Shown piece by piece: positions 56,757 to 64,000 of a DNA stretch of 64,000 nt. The stretch is from Zymoseptoria tritici IPO323 (taxonomy: Eukaryota > Ascomycota > Dothideomycetes > Mycosphaerellales > Mycosphaerellaceae). Both the position numbers and the translations under genes were made by a program. Numbering within the stretch: the stretch's first letter is position 1; every line of letters starts with the position of its first letter. The DNA is taken from contig NC_018210.1 of assembly GCF_000219625.1 (NCBI RefSeq), positions 868,001-932,000 of the forward strand, written 5' to 3'. The notes beneath the pieces were generated by a model. The model saw nothing but the letters and a program-made list of their open reading frames with translations, was not told the origin of the DNA and did no database searches.

Positions 56757-59030
56757 ATGGCAGCTTCGACGTCGATCATCCGCCTCCTAAGCGGAGCCGT
56801 CGTTATCTTCGGTTCCGGAGCGTCCGTAGAAAGCTGCGATCTCCTAACGTCCCTCTCTTGTTTCTGTCTCAGCGCCGACTATCACTCAACAACCATCCCT
56901 CCACCCGATGTCGCAGCTATCTTCGCCAGATTCGGAATCGATAGCCCCAGGATCGTTGCTACTCGAAGAGTCGTCACACCTCTGCACGATGCCGTTTACC
57001 TCACACTCCGAGGCAGGGACAAGGCGAGTGACTTGGTGAAGACTTTCTCTGACCGCAAAGACTTTGAGGAAGATGGACCTTTTCGCTACGTCACGGCAGC
57101 TTCAGTTCCGCCGCGACTTCCTCTGGGCTCATCGCCAATGCGCCATGTCTCTCGGCGCAAGGTCAGGGTTTCATGGTTGCGACCATTCTCACAAGTATGG
57201 CTACACTTTGAGAACGAGGAGACTGCTACGCGAGCGTTCTTCAGCTGGAACGATGACAGCCTGGAGCCACGAGACAGTAGCGTCGGTGGTCCGAGGCTTC
57301 ACGTCTTCAAGCCACCGGGCTGCGAAGGAAAGTTCTTGGTGTCATGGCAAATTGGGCTCTCCAGCGGCAGACGAGACTTGAGCTCGGCGGAAATCAGGAG
57401 TCTATTCAGCACGGAATATCAGCCAACACGGATCAAAATCAAACCTGGTGCAGCGAACAAGTTCGACGAAGAAGCCGCCCCAGACGCGGTCATGAGATTG
57501 ATGACACCATTCGGAGGGGACGGAGGACGTCCGCGGGACTCATGGAACCACAATGATCGCACTTACATGGACTTTATCTTCAAAGGTGAAGATGAAGCAC
57601 GGAGAGCAGTGCAGCAATTGAGGGCGACAGAGCGAGAGTTTCTTGGCGGACAGACGATGCAAATGGACATTGTACATTCAGCACAGATCCAAGTCTTGAC
57701 TGATGTGTACGACGCCATGGAGGGGGACGTACAGGAGATCTTGCCGAAGAGTACCAAGGCTCTATCAATGACGGCCATTTCGGAAAAAATGGCGGATGGA
57801 CGCTTCACGCGGATCAAGGTCACGGGGATGAAGGAGGATGAAGTTGCCGGTACAATGAGAAAGATCGAAGAAGTCGTTGCTGGAAAAGTGATCAAAGATA
57901 GGGTCCACGGGGACGCACGCCCGTTCTGGAACACGCTCCTGGTGGAGACAAAAGTGGCGAAGATGATCGAGAAAGAGATGGAAGATACACACGGGGTGTT
58001 GATCAAGACAAACAAGTTCAGGCGCGAGATGCGGTACTTTGGACCAGGCTTATTGTTTGCGGACGTGGAAATGGACTTGGTTGAACTGGTAACGACAACG
58101 ACGAGAGAGACGTTTTGCTACCACCTCAACCGCGAGGAGTTCTTGTGGGTGCGCCGGGAAGGCTTTGAGATACTCAAGTCCGCGATCGGTAATGAAGTCG
58201 TCTTCTTCGATCCGAAGATCAAGCCACACATCGTGACAGTCATCGGCTCTAGATGGCAGTATCGAGAGATTCGGACTATGATCTCGCAGCACACGAGCTC
58301 TGTCGTGGCGTCGCCGACAGACTGCATTATTTGCGAGTGTGAGGCTGAAGGTCCCATCACCTTGCCTTGCGGTCATCGCTACTGCACGTTCTGTTTCAAC
58401 AATATGTGCTTGTCTGCTGCTGGGCCGATCACATGCAATGCCACCGCCACTTGCGATACGGTCCTCGACCTTCACTTCATCGAAAATAATCTCTCGTCTA
58501 TCGACTTCGAGAGTGTGCTCCAAGTCTCCTTCGCCACCTACATCGCCAAGAATCGCCCACTGTTCCGTCCCTGCCCAACGCCCGAATGCCAGAATCTCTA
58601 CGAGCCGACCACCGCCATCTCTACTCAAGAGACTTGCGTTCAATGCCTACTTCAAACTTGCACTCTCTGCCATGGACAGCATCCGACGTCTCCCTGTCCT
58701 ATCGAAGCTGGACTGCAGACAGAAGATCAAATGGCCTTGAAGGCATGGAAAGAGAATGAAGATGTGAAGGATTGCCCGGCTTGCGGCTCTCCAATCGAAA
58801 AGGACGGCGGATGCAATCACATCTTCTGCCTTCACTGCAAGTCGCACATCTGCTGGAACTGTCTGGAGATTTTTCCCACGTCCGGGGAGTGCTACGATCA
58901 TTTGGATCTCGTCCATGGTGGGAACGGCTTGGTTGCTGTGTTGGACCAGGACTTAGTCGCCGAGGATGCCGAAGCGCGGGCTGAGTTGGAGTTGAATCGG
59001 CTTCTAGATGCTGCGCGTGGCAACGTCTAA
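56757..59030 (+). CDS. RBR-type (RING-IBR-RING) E3 ubiquitin ligase
   Basis: A 757-residue intronless protein. The C-terminal part has the triad: RING1 (CIICECEAEGPITLPCGHRYC), an IBR segment (PCPTPECQNLY with CxxC pairs and TCVQC), and RING2 (CPACGSPIEKDGGCNHIFC), in which the Cys of GGCNH is the catalytic residue of RBR ligases. The N-terminal 500 residues include RNA-binding-like or helicase-associated patterns (WLHFENEETATRAFF, then MDFIFKGEDEARRAVQQL). Plant DEAH11/12-type proteins join a helicase to a similar RBR end; here no helicase motif is present. Family role: RBR ligases pass ubiquitin from E2 through the RING2 Cys to substrates. The target is unknown. Whether upstream exons exist is open. 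Confidence 0.87.
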   Translation: MAASTSIIRLLSGAVVIFGSGASVESCDLLTSLSCFCLSADYHSTTIPPPDVAAIFARFGIDSPRIVATRRVVTPLHDAVYLTLRGRDKASDLVKTFSDRKDFEEDGPFRYVTAASVPPRLPLGSSPMRHVSRRKVRVSWLRPFSQVWLHFENEETATRAFFSWNDDSLEPRDSSVGGPRLHVFKPPGCEGKFLVSWQIGLSSGRRDLSSAEIRSLFSTEYQPTRIKIKPGAANKFDEEAAPDAVMRLMTPFGGDGGRPRDSWNHNDRTYMDFIFKGEDEARRAVQQLRATEREFLGGQTMQMDIVHSAQIQVLTDVYDAMEGDVQEILPKSTKALSMTAISEKMADGRFTRIKVTGMKEDEVAGTMRKIEEVVAGKVIKDRVHGDARPFWNTLLVETKVAKMIEKEMEDTHGVLIKTNKFRREMRYFGPGLLFADVEMDLVELVTTTTRETFCYHLNREEFLWVRREGFEILKSAIGNEVVFFDPKIKPHIVTVIGSRWQYREIRTMISQHTSSVVASPTDCIICECEAEGPITLPCGHRYCTFCFNNMCLSAAGPITCNATATCDTVLDLHFIENNLSSIDFESVLQVSFATYIAKNRPLFRPCPTPECQNLYEPTTAISTQETCVQCLLQTCTLCHGQHPTSPCPIEAGLQTEDQMALKAWKENEDVKDCPACGSPIEKDGGCNHIFCLHCKSHICWNCLEIFPTSGECYDHLDLVHGGNGLVAVLDQDLVAEDAEARAELELNRLLDAARGNV

Positions 59031-59517
59031 AGAGACGGTCAAGGAGTGGCAGCTGCGTCACACATTCTGATGCAGGCACCTCCAGCAATGCATGCAAATG
59101 GACGGCCTGTGGCATCGATGCGTGGATGTCGTAGACTTTTGCAGGAACACATAGACGAGCTGGTCGAAGTGGGAGGAGAGCAAGCTAGTCGGGTCTGAGG
59201 AGGACCAGGCATGTAGAATACCCAGTTCGTGGACAACGTGGACGCTGAAGGACGAGGCGGAGTGTTCGACACGAGTGAGCTGCGGGCCACCTGGGAGTCG
59301 CCTTGTACTGCGGTACACCATAGAATCATGCATTGAAATTGCCATTCGCTCCTTTGACCAGCTCCAGGCGAGGTATCAGCGACACTTCCTTTGTGGACAG
59401 TTCCCTTTCCCGCTGCGCCGGCTGAATCTACTCAAGCTGGATATTGAACTGACGCCGAGGCGGATCGTTCTTCAGGATTCCGACTCGGCTGGTGCGCGAA
59501 ACCGCACGCTGAGCATC

Positions 59518-60082
59518 TCAAACTGCCACACCCGACTCATTAGCATCCCCTCTGTACAGCAAAGCAACACATTCCTCACCATTCAAGTAATCCGCCGCCA
59601 TGAGGATCTCCAAGCACAGCTCCGTTGGCAAATCCATATCCGGCACGTTCTTCGCATCTCGATTCTTCTCGTTGTAGTAGAGGTATTCGCAGACCTTCTC
59701 GAGGACAAGACCGCTGCATTCCGTCAGTCCATTGATCATTTCGGGAACTGAGAGTAACTATAGGATGAGGAATAGGTGACTGACTTGATATTATCGAAGC
59801 GGCATGTGTTCGTTTTTGACTCCAGAAAACCATCTGTAATTTCCAGCAGGTCAGCCTGAGTGCACGACGGTCATGAGGTAGCTCCGTGTTTCAAGCTTGC
59901 CCGTCACGTGTGTCGTAGGCGTATGTTGCCAGGCCGATGGAGAGGGCGAGATACTGACTTGAAGGATCTAGCATGCGTTTGATCGCGCCACTGATGCATG
60001 CTGCGGAGCGGCGCACAACGAATGAGTACTCGTCGGACGAGACCAGGGTGACGTATTCGGATGCGCCTTCTGATGTCGCCAT
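59518..60082 (-). CDS. ELC1: Elongin C
   Basis: Four exons: 60082-59959, 59833-59785, 59713-59580 and 59522-59518. The introns are 125, 71 and 57 bp and the product is 103 residues. Sequence blocks: EYVTLVSSDEYSFVVRRSAA, AISGAIKRML-like start of helix 1, NTCRFDNINGLVLEKVCEYL and the end ELCLEILMAADYLN(V). This is the Skp1/BTB fold of elongin C. Family role: an adaptor linking cullin to substrate receptors (Elongin A or SOCS-box proteins), here probably for Elongin A-Cul3-type removal of stalled RNA polymerase II. The last 57-bp intron (GTGAGG...GCAG) has no stop and is a multiple of three, so skipping the splice adds 19 residues before the same stop codon. The spliced form fits the family end. 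Confidence 0.88.
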
Positions 60083-60598
60083 GTTGTAGTCTCTTTCGTG
60101 CGATGCTGTGGGTTGACCCAAGCGAAGTGACGGTTGCAAGGAGGTGAAGTTGGAATGAGGTTCAAATTGACAGCGTTAAAGAGCTCCGGTGGGGTTTGGC
60201 GTTGAAATTCGGATTAAGCGGTGTAATTGACGCACGGCGGCCATGAACAGACGACCGATGTGCGTAGGAATGATTGGAAAAGAATCGCATTCAAGGCATC
60301 ACAGGACGCTTTGGTATGATGTACACGTATCTTTATTTGAGTCCTGTATGGTCCTCCCTGATCAAGCCTCATGCTCTGCTAGGCACCCTGGCTTCGCCAT
60401 CTTCAACCTCCCGGGGGTAAGATGTGCAGACTTTCATCCTGCTGTAAGAACGGAAGTCCACTGCCATTGCAATCGTTTGTATCCGTTCCGCGCGTGGAAT
60501 GGGGGTTCATCCGCAGCCGGAGAGCGAAAGCCTCTGCCTTCCCAGGGTCGCCCCGTCGTTCGGCCGTATGGTATCATCAAGCATTCAAGTTATCCTTT

Positions 60599-62545
60599 TC
60601 AGTCTAGCAAAATTGCACCGTCTTCCTCCACGACCAGCGGCTTCTCCTGCTTCACTTTCTTCGGTCCTGCATCCTCCATGACCTCGTCATCGTCCGCGCC
60701 ACGCTTCCGCTTCCCAGCAGCCACACTCGGCGTTGGATCGCCGACAACGTGTAGCACCTCATCATCGTCATCGTCCTCCTTGGCGGGCTCTGGCTTCGCT
60801 GGCTTATTGGGCAGTGTGATGTTTTCGGGTAACAACTGCACACCGTCCACTCCCTCGACCTTCTTCACGCTCAGCACAAGATCCACTTTCGGCTCATCCG
60901 CATCGTCCGTCACTGTGATGAACCCGATACCCTCGCCATCGATGCCAAGGTCCTTGAGCGGCTTGCCCAGATTGTCTTCCAAATCCGGGTCGTAAATCAT
61001 GCCAACGTCCGCGGTGATGGAAAATTCGTCGTACTCCAGGCCAGACTTGAGCGCGTCGACGAGGTTTTGGAGAGTGACTGATGACGGGTCGGAGATGTGA
61101 ACTTTGGCGTACACAGGCGAGCAGACAGGACAGTCAGGACGAGGTGCGACGAGGCCTTGACTGCTGACGAGGCGTTCGGTGGATCGGGCGGTCAGGAAAG
61201 TCATCTTCGTACCGCCAAGAAGAGGTTCCGCTGCGCCAGACGAGGATTGGTGATTGGCTGGCTTAGGTACTTGCATGCGGAGGATTTTGAAAGCTTGCAA
61301 TACGCATAAGCTGGCGGTGAGGGCATTTGATGTGGCGATGGCAGGGATGATGTTGCCGGCCATCTGCTTGATATCCCATTCTGACTGCGTAGGAATGTCG
61401 AAGACCTGGGAGCGGAGGTTGGCGGCGGAAGTGACAAAGTCCAGGGTATCTTTATCGTCCTTGTCGAACTCAATCGTCGTCTCTCCACCTGACTGAATGC
61501 GTTTGCTGAGGACTTCCACACTGTAGCAGAATACTTTGAGGTTGTCTTGTAGACTCCAGATCTTCTGGTCTTGAGAAGAGAGAGCCGCTCCTTGCGCGAC
61601 GGGATCCCTGTCGATCATGATCGACTCAAATCTTAGTGCCTCTGGTGGCTTCCTGCTCTGCCACATCTCGCTCATTGACCGTAATCGCTTGATGTCGTCG
61701 TGGAAGACTTTGTTGAAGACTTCTTGTGCAAACTCGCTCTTGCCCATCATACTCCGGATGTTCTTCAGCGCTTCCGCCTCCTCCTTCAGCTTGGCCACTT
61801 CTTCCACATTGTCGCCATCAGTCACTGCCACATCTGACGATTCCTCCTCGCTCGTGCCAAACAGCTCCGGGAGAAGGTACGACTTGGCCCAGACGATGCA
61901 GTGGATGGGTTGTGAAGGCGTCGATCGGATCGTGCAGATTGGGAACGACTTTTGAACCGGCTTCTCGTTGCAATCATAGCATTCCGTGACACCCTTCCGA
62001 ATTGCCTGCACTTGTCCGTTGAAACCCGTGGTACCGCTCTCGATGAGGGGAACGTCCGCCGCCAAACACATGCGGTTTACATGTCTCCGCGCAGCCAAGT
62101 TGTCCAGGGCGTTGAAGACAATGTCAAATCCCTCGTAAAACTCCACATCATACTGCTTGTCGAAGATGGAAGCATGATGCGCATCGATGTTGACTGACGG
62201 GTTGAATTGACTCGCTGTCTCCTTGGCCACAGTCGCCTTCGGTTTCTTGATATGTTGTTTCCGGAAGAGGAATTGGCGATTGAGATTGCTCAAATCGATG
62301 GTGTCCAAGTCGACGACGACGATTTCGGCCTTGCGCTTCGGTGCTGCTGCCTCCGTACCATTTTGCTGCGCTCCGCTCTGTGTGTTCGTGGGTGTGTATC
62401 CGCTGCCGAAACCGCAGCATACCAGATTCTTCAACAGCTCGCATCCAATGCCTCCAGCTCCTACTAGCAGCACGCGGCTATCTTTTACTCGAATCGTAAG
62501 CGGTCCGCCGAGTGACTGCGCGACTCCTCGCTCGCGACGCTGCAT
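60599..62545 (-). CDS. UBA2: SUMO-activating enzyme subunit 2 (UBA2)
   Basis: A 648-residue intronless protein. The ATG at 62543-62545 is chosen because the adenylation domain starts after it (RVLLVGAGGIGCELLKNLV); the frame continues upstream with unrelated residues. Seen: ATP-binding GAGGIG at 29-34, DLDTIDLSNLNRQFLF, ALDNLAARRHVN, a zinc CxxC pair (Cys189, Cys192) with its partner near CPVC, and the catalytic Cys204 in FPICTIRSTPSQPIHCIVW. A ubiquitin-fold domain and a C-terminal tail with KRKRGADDDEV and KPLVVEEDGAILLD (a possible SUMO-binding stretch) follow. Family role: with Aos1 it forms the heterodimeric E1 that activates SUMO and passes it to Ubc9, mostly in the nucleus. Divergent from the queuosine-salvage gene. 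Confidence 0.95.
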   Translation of the reverse strand: MQRRERGVAQSLGGPLTIRVKDSRVLLVGAGGIGCELLKNLVCCGFGSGYTPTNTQSGAQQNGTEAAAPKRKAEIVVVDLDTIDLSNLNRQFLFRKQHIKKPKATVAKETASQFNPSVNIDAHHASIFDKQYDVEFYEGFDIVFNALDNLAARRHVNRMCLAADVPLIESGTTGFNGQVQAIRKGVTECYDCNEKPVQKSFPICTIRSTPSQPIHCIVWAKSYLLPELFGTSEEESSDVAVTDGDNVEEVAKLKEEAEALKNIRSMMGKSEFAQEVFNKVFHDDIKRLRSMSEMWQSRKPPEALRFESIMIDRDPVAQGAALSSQDQKIWSLQDNLKVFCYSVEVLSKRIQSGGETTIEFDKDDKDTLDFVTSAANLRSQVFDIPTQSEWDIKQMAGNIIPAIATSNALTASLCVLQAFKILRMQVPKPANHQSSSGAAEPLLGGTKMTFLTARSTERLVSSQGLVAPRPDCPVCSPVYAKVHISDPSSVTLQNLVDALKSGLEYDEFSITADVGMIYDPDLEDNLGKPLKDLGIDGEGIGFITVTDDADEPKVDLVLSVKKVEGVDGVQLLPENITLPNKPAKPEPAKEDDDDDEVLHVVGDPTPSVAAGKRKRGADDDEVMEDAGPKKVKQEKPLVVEEDGAILLD

Positions 62546-62967
62546 GTTTAGTGACGATCGTCGATTCGATTCGATGTTGTTGTTGGCGTTGTGAGGCTCG
62601 CGGTTGTAGTGGAGAGTGGAAGTGGTTTCGTGTCGGCGTCGCGGGTGACGCGCTGATGGTCGCAGCTTAGTGGGGCTTCGGAGAGTGAAGCAATAGCGTT
62701 TGCATGTGTCAGGCACGTGAAGAGGCAGGTCAAGTTCGTGAAGTGAATGAATGAATGAGTGACAGGTGAAGAAACCGGGCGCACTCCTTCATCTGTGTCG
62801 ATCAGAAGGGAGAAGAGAGGTGTTGATTTAAACTTCGCCTCATGCATTAGCGCCGGTCTTTACTCCGGCAGTCCTCCCTGAGAGACGGAACAGCCAATGC
62901 TGCTTCTTGACTCCATCACCTAGTTCGCGAGATCTCTTTTGCTGCGCTGGTGGAGCCAATCAACATC

Positions 62968-64000
62968 ATGTCCGACGACGAGGTTGATCCTGAACTGCTG
63001 GAGCTTCTCCGACAACGACTGGGCATCTCCAAGCCCTCAAACGAGATACCCCGGGAGACAGGTACGGCCATACACCATCTCCTACCCCAAAAGAAAGAAT
63101 TGCCCAATGTGGAACTTATGACTAAATGCTCTCATGTCTACCATGGGTCTTACAGTCCGCTAATCAATGCTTCCGGTCCTCAGGCGTCCTCCGAGATGCA
63201 GATTTCATCTACAGCAACTCCATTGACGTCCTCATCGATATGCACGGCACAAAAGCGGCAGCAGCAGCTATATATTCCAACATGCGGGAGCGTAATTACT
63301 CTCCTGCGGCCTGGCGTCAGCATGAGCTGCATCCGCGAGCGGAGGAAGGATTTAGCGAGCTGGACATTGTGAACTTCGTCTTCACGATGGATATACTGAA
63401 CTTTTCGTAAGATGGTCCGATTCTGATATTTCCTAGGAGTTCTGGCAAAAGTTATGACTGAGGTGAGCTGACTGGAGAGTATGTAGATTCTGGTCCGATC
63501 TCGGAGCCGAAGAACGATACCAGGTCGAGTATCGCGGCAAACGTTGGACAGGGTACAACAGTCTTGTGGCGTGCTTACGAAGAGCGCTCGACGAAGGCAT
63601 TCCCATCACGACTCCCAAGTTCTGGCGAAGTCGAAGATGCACCAACGACGTCCTCGGACAGGTTTTCCGAAGCGCCACCGCGGAGCAGATCTCTTTGCTA
63701 GACGAGAGGATCAGGTTGCTGAGAGATACGAGCGAAGTGTTGAGAGAAGTGAGTGGTCGATAATTAATATGTGGCGAGATTGACGTCTGAGTATCTGACC
63801 TGGATTTGACAGAGATTCTCGGAAGCGGAGGACGAGGTTGACAGCGACAACGACTTGCCAGACGAGAATGAAGCAGCTATGCAAACAACGGAGCAGCCTC
63901 TACAGGATATCGATGCTGCGAATCAATCTGCCATCGAAGAGAGAATGGATGCTTCAAAGGACAGCGAGCCGACAATCGAAGCAGCGTCGAGTGCAGCATC
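62968..64000 (+). CDS. Queuosine 5'-phosphate N-glycosylase/hydrolase (Qng1, DUF2419), 3' end outside the window
   Basis: Four exons seen: 62968-63061, 63184-63406, 63487-63748 and 63813 to beyond 64000, with introns of 122, 80 and 64 bp in matching phase. About 255 residues are inside the window. Landmarks: VLRDADFIYSNSIDVLIDMH, then NFVFTMDILNFSFWSD, YRGKRWTGYNSLVACLRRAL and GIPITTPKFW, then QVFRSATAEQISLLDER. These match the DUF2419 queuosine-salvage family. Its members release queuine base from queuosine 5'-monophosphate so that it can be placed in tRNA. The fourth exon begins with an acidic region (SEAEDEVDSDNDLPDENE) not typical of short bacterial members, so the fungal protein seems to carry an insert. 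The start at 62968 gives MSDDEVDPELLELL; an earlier in-frame Met at 62950 is also possible. Confidence 0.88.

Overview
The window is nuclear DNA from a filamentous ascomycete. Genes are dense and lie on both strands. Most introns are 48-61 bp with GT...AG ends and a few exceed 100 bp. The families (GH92 mannosidase, AtuA-like DUF1446 protein, fungal FSH hydrolase, ACS-type MFS permeases, PEX11-like protein) are typical of Pezizomycotina. A dothideomycete of the Mycosphaerellales type is my best guess, but that is inference. No bacterial-type operons, rRNA or tRNA genes were found. Exon joins were worked out by hand from splice sites, reading phase and recalled family motifs. They were not checked against transcripts or databases.

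Layout. 0-6.7 kb: 3' end of a dienoyl-CoA isomerase gene, the DEAH helicase PRP43, divergent PRMT5, and an FSH serine hydrolase. 6.9-9.6 kb: a six-exon secreted GH92 mannosidase. 10.6-12.3 kb: GMP synthase. 13.7-17.5 kb: a small secreted six-cysteine protein, a DUF4185-like protein and an FAD monooxygenase. 18-25 kb: a 1091-residue unknown disordered protein, a PQ-loop membrane protein and the wybutosine enzyme TYW1. 25.7-29.8 kb: a seven-exon metallo-beta-lactamase-fold lactonase-like gene with a 15-nt exon, a decayed CmcJ-like fragment and an MFS permease. 30.3-39.6 kb: HSP10, a WRAP53/TCAB1-like WD protein with a repeat tail, WDR48/UAF1, a HAL2/MET22-type phosphatase and a PEX11-like protein. 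40-46.7 kb: a type B carboxylesterase, a second MFS permease and an AtuA-like protein. 46.7-53.2 kb: a repeat-rich island around a Ulp1-like SUMO protease. 53.9-64 kb: an unknown acidic protein, an RBR E3 ligase, elongin C, the SUMO E1 subunit UBA2 and the 5' part of a queuosine-salvage gene.

How the genes relate. Most are conserved housekeeping genes, often in divergent pairs with short shared promoters (PRP43/PRMT5, PQ-loop/TYW1, HSP10/WRAP53-like, UBA2/queuosine salvage). Ubiquitin and SUMO functions recur: WDR48, a Ulp1-like protease, an RBR ligase, elongin C and UBA2. Two genes act in tRNA modification or its salvage (TYW1, queuosine salvage).

The most unusual stretch is the island around the Ulp1-like gene. 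Fragments of that gene's 5' half occur again upstream: a tandem array of roughly 140-bp units, an inverted internally duplicated copy, and two more 5' pieces in the gene's own orientation. Minisatellite-like arrays lie at its 3' side.
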